From the NCBI GenBank assembly GCA_027067555.1, contig JAMOVU010000080.1, positions 1-41,287 of the forward strand: a stretch of DNA of 41,287 bases, read 5' to 3'. The DNA comes from Candidatus Aminicenantota bacterium. GTDB taxonomy: Bacteria; Acidobacteriota; Aminicenantia; JAMOAD01. A program made the translations under genes and the position numbers. Shown one piece after another: positions 33,501-41,287 of the stretch (the stretch's first letter is position 1; every line of letters starts with the position of its first letter). Below the pieces are notes generated by a model that worked only from the letters and a program-made list of their open reading frames with translations, had not been told where the DNA came from and made no database searches.

Positions 33501-35981
33501 TTCAGTTTCAATCCTTTATAAGTAAGATATAAACGCATCTTATACTTATTCAGATTTAGCAAGCGATACAAGTTTCAATCCTTTATAAGTAAGATATAAA
33601 CTGAAAAATACGAAGTTGTTATGAACATTGAGGAAAGTTTCAATCCTTTATAAGTAAGATATAAACAGGCTGGACAATAGGGGCTGCAATAGGAAAAGGA
33701 AGTTTCAATCCTTTATAAGTAAGATATAAACCCCCCACCGTATATCCAATTACATTCCCGGTGCTTTGTTTCAATCCTTTATAAGTAAGATATAAACAAA
33801 CATCTTCTTTTTCTATCATTTTATATCCTCATATGTTTCAATCCTTTATAAGTAAGATATAAACATTCTTTTGATGCCTTAGAAGAGGCGGAGAAAGAAT
33901 AGTTTCAATCCTTTATAAGTAAGATATAAACGGATGCGCAGCTTCAGGCGGTTTTAAAAAGTACGGGGTTTCAATCCTTTATAAGTAAGATATAAACAAA
34001 TTCCTGTTCCACTTGTGTCTGCTGAACTGCCGTGTTTCAATCCTTTATAAGTAAGATATAAACAAGGCGGTTGCTCGGTATGTGATACTTGCCAGCAATG
34101 TGTTTCAATCCTTTATAAGTAAGATATAAACACCTTTTTCGCCTCTCTTAACTGCTTTGTATAAGCCAGTTTCAATCCTTTATAAGTAAGATATAAACTC
34201 TTTTAAAGCTATCAACCTTTGGACTTTCAATAGTTTGTTTCAATCCTTTATAAGTAAGATATAAACAGGAAGCGGAAAAGTAGAAAAAATATCCGGAGCA
34301 TGTTTCAATCCTTTATAAGTAAGATATAAACAGAGTTTACGGTGGTAAAGAGTTTTTTGATGTATAGTTTCAATCCTTTATAAGTAAGATATAAACGGGG
34401 AAAGAGGTGGTTCCGCCACCTCTCCCCTGTGAAGTTTCAATCCTTTATAAGTAAGATATAAACTGTTATTGTTGGTTCTGCAAGCGAAAATGGATTGAGT
34501 TTCAATCCTTTATAAGTAAGATATAAACACTTTTAAATAAGGAGGTGTTTTATGCCACTAAAAATGTTTCAATCCTTTATAAGTAAGATATAAACGTGTA
34601 ATGTCCCAGCATCAGTATCGCCTGTATTTCCAGTTTCAATCCTTTATAAGTAAGATATAAACGGTTGCAACCTTTTTGACAACCGAATACTTGAAAAAGA
34701 GTTTCAATCCTTTATAAGTAAGATATAAACAACTTCATTTATTCTATCTATTACTTTCATTTATTCGTTTCAATCCTTTATAAGTAAGATATAAACGATT
34801 ATTATAAAATGATTAGTGGTTTTAGAAAATATTAGTTTCAATCCTTTATAAGTAAGATATAAACGCAAAATCTCTTGTATCATATCAAGCGGGATTAAAT
34901 GTTTCAATCCTTTATAAGTAAGATATAAACAGCTCAGAGCCAGCAAGAATAAAAGACCTAAAAGAGTTTCAATCCTTTATAAGTAAGATATAAACGGTGC
35001 TTCCGGAAGGATGTCTATATCAATTTCCTCGTTTCAATCCTTTATAAGTAAGATATAAACCATGCTTGGCCTCATCAACAGCAAGCGTTGACGAGTTTCA
35101 ATCCTTTATAAGTAAGATATAAACGGACTTGGAAAAGTTATGATAAATAAAAAATACAGCCGTTTCAATCCTTTATAAGTAAGATATAAACGATGCTTTT
35201 TCTAACCTTTTTCTGATTTTGTCTAATTGTTTCAATCCTTTATAAGTAAGATATAAACTTTTTCTTTTGCCAACCATTCTCAATAGCTGACATGTTTCAA
35301 TCCTTTATAAGTAAGATATAAACGTAAAAGCAATTCCGGATTTTTTAGACAATGAGCCGGGTTTCAATCCTTTATAAGTAAGATATAAACGGCTTGCTAT
35401 GACACGAAAACAAAAGAAACGAAAGGTTTCAATCCTTTATAAGTAAGATATAAACAACTTCTGGAGCCGGAATTTCTCCAAATTTATCAATGTTTCAATC
35501 CTTTATAAGTAAGATATAAACTTTTCATCAGCAAGTTTTCTGAAATTTTGAGCTATAGTTTCAATCCTTTATAAGTAAGATATAAACTATCCTATGCTCT
35601 CCACCTTTAAAAATCTTTGCCCTGGTTTCAATCCTTTATAAGTAAGATATAAACGAGGAATGAGAAATCGTTTCTCGACCACCGGACTCTGTTTCAATCC
35701 TTTATAAGTAAGATATAAACTTTGTTTCGAAGTCGATAAATATACTATTATAAGCAGTTTCAATCCTTTATAAGTAAGATATAAACGAATGAGAAAAACT
35801 TCTCAAATTTCAGAGAAAAACGTTTCAATCCTTTATAAGTAAGATATAAACCAAAAAAGAAAGGGGTTAGCAGAACAAAAGTAGATTGTTTCAATCCTTT
35901 ATAAGTAAGATATAAACTTTGCAGATGTTAAATTATATCCGCCATAATCATCTTTCAATCCTTTATAAGTAAGATATAAAC
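30534..35981 (-). CRISPR. Type I-B CRISPR array, 83 repeats and 82 spacers
   Basis: Repeat of 30 bp, on the plus strand GTTTCAATCCTTT...AGATATAAAC, spaced about every 66 bp with spacers mostly 34-38 bp; 83 copies counted by eye. On the minus strand the repeat ends in ATTGAAAC, the typical 8-nt 5' handle of type I-B crRNAs. Transcription is therefore leftward, with the leader at the right end beside cas2. Repeats 1, 2 and 3 and also repeat 8 (30992) have the variant ...AATATATAAAT. Degenerate repeats at the left agree with this being the old, trailer end. The leader-proximal repeat (35952-35981) has its handle-end base changed. Spacers include phage-gene-start-like sequences (RBS plus ATG) and one intrinsic terminator. 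Confidence 0.97.
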
Positions 35982-36140
35982 ACATTTATTCCCTTTTATT
36001 CAAAGGCTTTGTGTCTTTTGGCAAATTGTCAAAGATCTATGTTTAACAAATTAAAATAAGACTTTTTTCCTTTAATGTCAATGGTTTTTCTATTCTGTCT
36101 AACCCATTAGAATTTTACACTATCTCAGGTTGACTTAAAA
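35982..36140 (-). promoter_or_regulatory. CRISPR leader with pre-crRNA promoter
   Basis: AT-rich 159-bp segment between cas2 and the first repeat. On the minus strand TTGACA (36081-36076), 17-bp spacer, TATTTT (36058-36053), placing the transcript start roughly 65 nt before the first repeat. A second TTGACA-like box (TTTGACAATTTGCC) lies closer to the array. It probably also holds the Cas1-Cas2 docking signals. Confidence 0.75.
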
Positions 36141-36404
36141 TCAAAGGATGTTATCAGGGCTCTGCTTTTCTTTGCCCATTACCTCTCTTTCATAGTATTT
36201 AAGTGTTCTGAATTTGTAGAACAGGATTGAATCCTCATCCTTTTTTATTATTTTTGAAAGCTCTGTTTTAAGTTTAACAAGCTTTGCCTTTGTAATCTCC
36301 CCTTCAAAAACCGAATTTTGAACCCAGTTAAGATACTTTCTACACACTTTTAAAACCTTAGCCACCCTCTTCTCTTTAATATCATAAACAAGAATAACAA
36401 ACAT
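36141..36404 (-). CDS. cas2: CRISPR-associated protein Cas2
   Basis: 87 aa ferredoxin-fold Cas2, partner of Cas1 in spacer acquisition. The start MFVILVYDIKEKRVAKVLKV contains the conserved Asp (YDI). Then CRKYLNWVQNSVFEGEITKA and DSILFYKFRTLKYYEREVMG follow, all typical. It is oriented towards the leader and array, with its stop at the leader edge, so array and cas2 may share transcripts. cas1 is not adjacent (see 26471-27469), which is unusual for I-B loci. Confidence 0.94.
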   Translation of the reverse strand: MFVILVYDIKEKRVAKVLKVCRKYLNWVQNSVFEGEITKAKLVKLKTELSKIIKKDEDSILFYKFRTLKYYEREVMGKEKQSPDNIL

Positions 36405-36444
36405 ATTTTAGAATAACATAAACTTTTTAATTTTCAAAAAACTA

Positions 36445-36473
36445 TTTACTTTTTTAAAGTATTATGTTATAAA
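36445..36473 (+). promoter_or_regulatory. Promoter of the cas8b-cas7-cas5-cas3 operon
   Basis: TTTACT (36445-36450), 17-bp spacer, TATAAA (36468-36473), in the 129-bp region divergent from cas2. The start would lie near 36480, just before a short leader ORF. Confidence 0.5.
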
Positions 36474-36492
36474 AAATGATAAAGGGGTTTTT

Positions 36493-36537
36493 ATGAAAAT
36501 ATTTGTTGTAAAATTATTCTTTAGCGGGGGAAAATGA
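36493..36537 (+). CDS. Possible 14-codon leader ORF coupled to cas8b
   Basis: AAAGGGG, then ATG and 14 codons (MKIFVVKLFFSGGK), with the stop overlapping the cas8b start as ATGA. cas8b itself has only GCGGGGGAAA before its ATG, so the micro-ORF may deliver ribosomes by translational coupling. No homology known; too short to be sure. Confidence 0.35.
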   Translation: MKIFVVKLFFSGGK

Positions 36538-38360
36538 TTGAAGGAGTTTATAGGATAGGAAAAGTTTTGCCAGAAAAGGATTTTTTGGAAGAGTTTATTG
36601 ATAATCCCGGTGATAATATAAAGAATGTATTTAAAATTGTAATTGATATAAATGATAAAAATAGCCCAAAGTATAAAGGTATTAAATATGAGGAGTATGA
36701 TTCTTCAAAAAAGTTAAAATATTTTTATAAAAGAGGTTCTGCAAATGGACCCGACAAAACACCTACTTCAAAAATCACACAAATAGAAAAAACTTTTAAT
36801 AATAAAATTAAAAATGTTTTTGATAAATATTTAAAAGGAAATGAGCAGTTCTTAAGTAATGATGAGAAAATATTTATTTCTAATCTTCACAATTTAATAA
36901 GCAAAGAATATGATAATATTCAAAATGACTTAAAAGATTTTGCTAAAACAAATGGATTTTTGAGAAATGACAACGAATTTTATGAGCCTTCTATTATTAC
37001 TTTTGTATTTAAAGAGAATGGGACAGAGTATTATATAGGAGATTCGGATTTATTTGTAAATGTCTTTAAAAACAATGAAAAGGAAGCATATAAAAGCTTT
37101 TATAATAAATTTAATACGGAAAGTAGATCAAAAAACAAATACTGTTATATTTGCGAAAAGGAAGCAAATGAAGTATGGGGATTTGTAAATACTTATAATT
37201 TTTATACAGCAGATAAAGAAAGTTATGTTGCAGGAGGATTTAAACAAGAATTTATGTGGAAAAATTATCCTGTATGTTCTGAATGTGCAAAAGTGCTTGA
37301 AAGAGGAAAAAAGTATATAAATGAAAATCTTTCGTATAAATTTTGTGGCTTTAACTATTTGCTTGTTCCTGAACTGTTAATTAATAATGAGGATCTGTTA
37401 AGACAACTTTTAAATACTTTAATCAAATACAAGGATTTTTCTTTATCTGAAACTAAATCCACATTAATTGAAAAAGTTGAAGAGAGAACTTTAAGAGTTT
37501 TGAGTAGAGTAAACAATCAAATAAATTTTAACTTTTTATTTTATGAGAAATCAAATTCTGCCTTTAAGATTTTGCTTTATCTAAGGGAAATTGCCCCTAC
37601 AAGATTGAAATTTTTAATTGATTCAAAAGATGCTGTAGATAATACTGAAAGAAAATTTAAAATTTTTCAGGAGATAAAAACAAAAAAAGATACAATTAAT
37701 TTTAATTTTTCTTTCACTTTTATAAGAGATTTTTTCCCAAATTCGAAAAGAGATGGTAAATTTGATAATTATTTTCTTTCAATATTAAATAATATTTTTA
37801 TTGGCAAAAGTATATCTTTGGATTTTTTAGTACACAGGTTTATGGAAAAAATTAGGTCAGAATTTTTAAATGATAACTGGATTGAACCTTGGATTTTAAA
37901 ATCGTACAAGATACTAATATATCTGGAAGAAATTAAGTTATTAGATAGAAGGAGGAATAAAATGAAAAATTATCAAAATAATTATGAAGAGTTTTTTAAA
38001 GAGAATCCTATTTTTGATGATGAAACTAAAAAAGCCTTATTTTTAGAAGGAGTTTTAGCACAGAAGCTTTTGAATATACAATATCAGGAAAGAAATGCGA
38101 CACCATTTAGGAGCAGACTTAATGGATTAAAGATTGATGAAAAAGTGGCTAAAAGACTGCTTCCGGAAATTATTAACAAGTTGGAGGAATATAATAAAAA
38201 TTATTATAAAGAATTAGAGGAAAGAATAGGAGAATATTTGTTAAATTCTGATTTTAAAAAATATTCTATTGATGAGATGAGTTATTATTTTACACTCGGT
38301 ATGGTATTGGCTAAATATTTTAAATTTGATAAAGAAGAAAAAGAGGAAAAGGAGGTGTAA
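36534..38360 (+). CDS. cas8b: Cas8b (Csh1/TM1802 family), large Cascade subunit
   Basis: 608 aa. Large subunit of the type I-B interference complex, expected to recognise the PAM and recruit Cas3. The Csh1/TM1802 zinc-binding region is present: CYIC (about 204-207) and CSEC (about 248-251), with the typical linker YVAGGFKQEFMWKNYPVCSE. The C-terminal helical part (FLEGVLAQKLLNIQYQERNA and LNGLKIDEKVAKRLLPEI) matches the family. First gene of the interference operon. Length agrees with the family. Codon use is more AT-rich by eye than in the housekeeping genes to the left. Confidence 0.9.
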   Translation: MIEGVYRIGKVLPEKDFLEEFIDNPGDNIKNVFKIVIDINDKNSPKYKGIKYEEYDSSKKLKYFYKRGSANGPDKTPTSKITQIEKTFNNKIKNVFDKYLKGNEQFLSNDEKIFISNLHNLISKEYDNIQNDLKDFAKTNGFLRNDNEFYEPSIITFVFKENGTEYYIGDSDLFVNVFKNNEKEAYKSFYNKFNTESRSKNKYCYICEKEANEVWGFVNTYNFYTADKESYVAGGFKQEFMWKNYPVCSECAKVLERGKKYINENLSYKFCGFNYLLVPELLINNEDLLRQLLNTLIKYKDFSLSETKSTLIEKVEERTLRVLSRVNNQINFNFLFYEKSNSAFKILLYLREIAPTRLKFLIDSKDAVDNTERKFKIFQEIKTKKDTINFNFSFTFIRDFFPNSKRDGKFDNYFLSILNNIFIGKSISLDFLVHRFMEKIRSEFLNDNWIEPWILKSYKILIYLEEIKLLDRRRNKMKNYQNNYEEFFKENPIFDDETKKALFLEGVLAQKLLNIQYQERNATPFRSRLNGLKIDEKVAKRLLPEIINKLEEYNKNYYKELEERIGEYLLNSDFKKYSIDEMSYYFTLGMVLAKYFKFDKEEKEEKEV

Positions 38361-38362
38361 TT

Positions 38363-39262
38363 ATGTGTATAAAAAAAAGAATTGAACTTTTATTTTGTTA
38401 TGATGTTAAAGATGCCAATCCAAACGGTGATCCTTTGGATGAAAACAAACCGAGAATTGATGAAGAAACAAAAATTAATATTGTAACCGATGTTAGATTA
38501 AAAAGAACCATCAGAGATTATCTATATGAATACAAAGGGTACAATGGACATAATGGAAAAGACATTTTTGTAAGAGAGATTTTTATTGATGATGACCCAA
38601 CCAAAGGTATTCAAGATGGTAAAACAAGAGCTAAAGATTATAATAATAATGCAGAAAATGTATTAAGAGAATGTATTGATATTAGATTATTTGGTGGAGT
38701 TATCCCCTTAGATAAAGATTCCATTACATATACAGGTCCAGTTCAATTTAAAATGGGGCGTTCCCTACATAAAGTTGAGTTAAAACATATTAAGGGAACG
38801 GGTGCTTTTGCTTCAAAAGCTGGTGCAAAACAGGCAACATTTAGAGAAGAGTATATTCTCCCTTATTCTTTCATCTGCTTTCACGGAGTAATCAATGAAA
38901 CAGCAGCAAAACATACAAAATTAACTGATGATGATGTTAAGGAATTATTAGAAGCAATGTGGAATGGAACAAAAAATCTTATAAGTCGTTCTAAGTTCGG
39001 ACAAATGCCAAGATTTTTATTAAAAGTTACCTATAAAGAGCCGGGATTTTTTATTGGCGATTTGGATAAAAAAATAAAACTTACAAGTTATGAAAATGAT
39101 TTTAGCATAAGAAATGTAAAAGATTTTAAATTGGATATTGAAGAACTAAAAAAATCATTTGAAGAAAATAAAGAGAAAATAGAATCCATAGAATACAAAA
39201 TTGATAATAATTTATGTATAGTCAATGACATCCCAGAAAATTGGGAACAATTGCAAATTTAA
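38363..39262 (+). CDS. cas7: Cas7 (Csh2 family), Cascade backbone
   Basis: 299 aa. Backbone subunit that polymerises along the crRNA and carries RAMP/RRM folds. Conserved start LLFCYDVKDANPNGDPLDEN, then IVTDVRLKRTIRDYL, IDIRLFGGVIPLD and TYTGPVQFKMGRSLHKVE, followed by ASKAGAKQATFREEYILPY, all characteristic of Csh2/Cas7 of type I-B. It starts 2 bp after cas8b, with its RBS (AAGGAGGTG) inside the end of cas8b. Confidence 0.95.
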   Translation: MCIKKRIELLFCYDVKDANPNGDPLDENKPRIDEETKINIVTDVRLKRTIRDYLYEYKGYNGHNGKDIFVREIFIDDDPTKGIQDGKTRAKDYNNNAENVLRECIDIRLFGGVIPLDKDSITYTGPVQFKMGRSLHKVELKHIKGTGAFASKAGAKQATFREEYILPYSFICFHGVINETAAKHTKLTDDDVKELLEAMWNGTKNLISRSKFGQMPRFLLKVTYKEPGFFIGDLDKKIKLTSYENDFSIRNVKDFKLDIEELKKSFEENKEKIESIEYKIDNNLCIVNDIPENWEQLQI

Positions 39263-39277
39263 CTATGAGGGATTAAT

Positions 39278-40018
39278 ATGAAAATAGTTGTGTTTGATAT
39301 ATGGGGTGATTTAGCACATTTTAGACTCCCATATACTACAAGTTCTCCTCTAACTTTCCCTGTTCCGCCGAAGACTGCTTTATATGGAATTATTGGAGCT
39401 ATTTTAGGGTATGATAAGAATAATTATTTAAAGAAATTCCAGAATGAAAATTGGAAATTTGCAGTTAGTGTTAAAAATAAAATATCTACAATAAGAATAC
39501 CCGAAAATCTTATTAATACAAAAGCTGTTAAAATGTTTGCCCGTATGCCAAAAGGTAAATCATGCAGAACACAGATAAATTTTGAATTTATAAAAAATCC
39601 ATATTTTAGGATATATGTTACATCCTTAAATGAAACTAAATTAAATGAATTGGAAACATTATTGAAAGAGCATAAATCTAACTATACTGTATCATTTGGA
39701 ATATCTGAATGCCTTGCAAACTTTCTTTATATTGGTTCATATGAGGCGCAAGAAAAGCAAAATGATAATTTTGTTGAAATAAATACTATTGTCCCCTTGA
39801 AGTATATTAATAATTCTTCGCAAATTAATTTCTTAATTGAAGGGAGAAAGTATCTTAGAATTCATATGCCAACAGAAATGAAACCAGATAGGGAATTGGT
39901 GGAAAGTGAAGATTTTATTTTAGAAGCGAATGCTAATCCTATAAGTGTCAAATCTATAGAATATCTTAAATTGAATAATTTAAAGGAAAATAGGGAAGAA
40001 AATATCATAATGTTTTAA
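39278..40018 (+). CDS. cas5b: Cas5 (type I-B)
   Basis: 246 aa RAMP protein that caps the 5' handle of crRNA in Cascade. Conserved N-terminus VVFDIWGDLAHFRLPYTTSS, then PLTFPVPPKTALYGIIGAIL, with the typical Cas5 Pro-Lys-Thr-(S/A)-x-x-G-(I/L) helix start. SFGISECLANFLYIG is also present. RBS GAGGG, 15 bp after cas7. Confidence 0.93.
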   Translation: MKIVVFDIWGDLAHFRLPYTTSSPLTFPVPPKTALYGIIGAILGYDKNNYLKKFQNENWKFAVSVKNKISTIRIPENLINTKAVKMFARMPKGKSCRTQINFEFIKNPYFRIYVTSLNETKLNELETLLKEHKSNYTVSFGISECLANFLYIGSYEAQEKQNDNFVEINTIVPLKYINNSSQINFLIEGRKYLRIHMPTEMKPDRELVESEDFILEANANPISVKSIEYLKLNNLKENREENIIMF

Positions 40019-40020
40019 AG

Positions 40021-41287
40021 ATGATGGCTTGTTTATCCCACCCTGACAAAAGTCTTTTAAAACATCTTAATAATGTAAAAGAATTAGGGATTAGTATTTT
40101 TAAAAATAAAAATGGCATTTTACAAAATTTTAATAATAAATTTTTATTAAAACTTTTAGAAGTATCACTTTTCTATCATGATTTTGGAAAGGCTACAAAA
40201 TTTTTTCAGGAATATCTTGAATCTTCCATAAAAAATAAAGAATACCAGGGAAATTCAGATTTAACTCAACATGCTTTAATATCAGCGTGTATAAGTGCAT
40301 ACAAAATAAACAAAAATCTAAAAGCAAGCGATAATTCTTTGCTTTTTAATCTGCTTGTTTTTTTAATAGTCCGGAAACATCATGGAAATTTTGAAAACCT
40401 TGATGAAATGGTCGTTGTGAGCAAGAATAGATGGAATATTCTTAAAAAGCAATGGAATAATATTACTTGTGAGTTTAAAAAAGAGATTGAAAATATTTTA
40501 TTTGATGATATTAAGGAATTTATTGAGGAGAATTTACTGTGGGATACAGGTTCTGTAATAGGAAAGATAGATAATTATTTGCTTTTAAATTTTTTATTTT
40601 CTATTTTGACTTACTCCGATAAAACCGAAGTCATAATTGGAACAAACTTAGAGAATGTTGAATTACCCGAAAGTATTGAGAAACTTGTTGATAATTATAA
40701 GAAAAAAGTATTTAAAAATTCTGAAGAATCAGAGTTAAACAGGTTAAGAGAAAATGCGTATAAAGTTTCACTGGAAAATTTATTAAGCCAATATGAAAAC
40801 GGAAACATATTTTCTTTAAATCTTCCGACAGGCTCCGGAAAAACATTAACAGTTTTAAATCTTGCATTTAATTTATTTAAAAAAGACAAGAGTCTGAAAA
40901 GAGTTATTTATGCTTTACCCTTCACATCTATTGTAGATCAAACGGAGAAAGTAATTAAAGATATTTTTGAAAAGGATGTGGATAGTGCGGATAAGTATAT
41001 GATTATTCATCATCACCTGGCTGAGGTAAAAATAAAAAACAATGAAAACTATGTTGAAGGAGATAAAGCGGAATTTTTAATTGAGAATTGGGACAAACCA
41101 TTGGTTTTGACAACATTCTGGCAATTGTTTAACTCAATTATTACAAATAAAAATTCTCAGCTGAGAAAATTTCATAACCTCACAAATTCAATAATTATTC
41201 TGGATGAAGTTCAAACAATTCCATATAAATACTGGATTCTTACCAATGAGGTTTTTAAAAAGATGTGTGAAATGTTTAATATTAAAA
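40021..41287 (+). CDS. cas3: Cas3 nuclease-helicase, N-terminal part
   Basis: Absent from the ORF track because it runs off the right edge; 422 codons are open from ATG at 40021, 2 bp after cas5. The N-terminal HD nuclease domain has SHPDKSLLKHL, SLFYHDFGKATKFFQEYL (HD at 53-54), DLTQHALIS and VRKHHGNFEN. An SF2 helicase domain follows with Walker A LPTGSGKT (about 269-275), ALPFTSIVDQ, TTFWQLFN and Walker B-like LDEVQ (about 395-398, DEVQ rather than DEAH). It degrades DNA after Cascade binding. The rest of the helicase and any following cas6/cas4 lie outside the window. Confidence 0.95.
   Translation, partial: MMACLSHPDKSLLKHLNNVKELGISIFKNKNGILQNFNNKFLLKLLEVSLFYHDFGKATKFFQEYLESSIKNKEYQGNSDLTQHALISACISAYKINKNLKASDNSLLFNLLVFLIVRKHHGNFENLDEMVVVSKNRWNILKKQWNNITCEFKKEIENILFDDIKEFIEENLLWDTGSVIGKIDNYLLLNFLFSILTYSDKTEVIIGTNLENVELPESIEKLVDNYKKKVFKNSEESELNRLRENAYKVSLENLLSQYENGNIFSLNLPTGSGKTLTVLNLAFNLFKKDKSLKRVIYALPFTSIVDQTEKVIKDIFEKDVDSADKYMIIHHHLAEVKIKNNENYVEGDKAEFLIENWDKPLVLTTFWQLFNSIITNKNSQLRKFHNLTNSIIILDEVQTIPYKYWILTNEVFKKMCEMFNIK

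Noticed and set aside
32119-33571. Minus-strand ORFs with repeated LYLTYKGLK peptides (32119-32319, 32363-32584, 33377-33571)
   Set aside because: They are translations of the CRISPR repeat and spacers, not genes.

Overview
This AT-rich window comes from a diderm bacterium. An Oar-like TonB-dependent receptor, a GWxTD-domain protein, sulfatase-TPR fusions, 6-bladed beta-propeller proteins and a DUF2891 protein together suggest an Acidobacteriota/Aminicenantota-like lineage. That is an inference from gene content only; there is no rRNA or ribosomal-protein marker in the window.

Layout. Positions 1-10020 (minus strand) hold a secretion and surface block: sulfatase-like TPR protein, Oar-like receptor, then, after a strong terminator, a GWxTD protein, a carboxypeptidase-regulatory/TPR protein and an S9 peptidase cut by the window edge. 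Positions 10576-15290 hold two paralogous three-gene cassettes on the minus strand: small exported Cys-containing peptide, 6-bladed beta-propeller, thioredoxin-fold-like CxxC protein. Each has the same sigma-70-type promoter, the same leader region (a short ORF, a CA/TG microsatellite and an anti-Shine-Dalgarno element) and an 11-bp hairpin between the peptide and propeller genes. Positions 15502-19674 are a tight minus-strand operon motA-motB-cNMP/FHA-Usp-dprA. A MATE exporter and tRNA-Arg(TCG)/tRNA-Lys(CTT) follow. On the plus strand come a Kre9/KNH-like secreted protein, a compact uvrA and a DUF2891 protein.

Positions 26471-41287 form a type I-B CRISPR-Cas region in a split arrangement. 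cas1 stands alone on the left. Next comes an AbiEi/AbiEii-type toxin-antitoxin pair, then an 83-repeat array transcribed on the minus strand from a leader at its right end, then cas2 just upstream of that leader. Divergently on the plus strand lie cas8b-cas7-cas5-cas3, with cas3 cut by the window end. No cas4 or cas6 is visible.

The most unusual signals are non-coding. (1) Two outward-facing loci bracket the AbiE module. They share a near-identical promoter (TTGACA-N17-TATATT) followed by two hairpins whose loops are complementary to each other. The sequences differ but the loop-loop complementarity is kept (CCTTCCC/GGGAAGG and CTCCCC/GGGGAG), which suggests a kissing-loop small RNA family. 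(2) The duplicated peptide cassettes have a leader that could sequester the peptide gene's ribosome binding site and be opened by translation of the leader ORF. All coordinates and pairings were read by eye; no database search or folding program was run.
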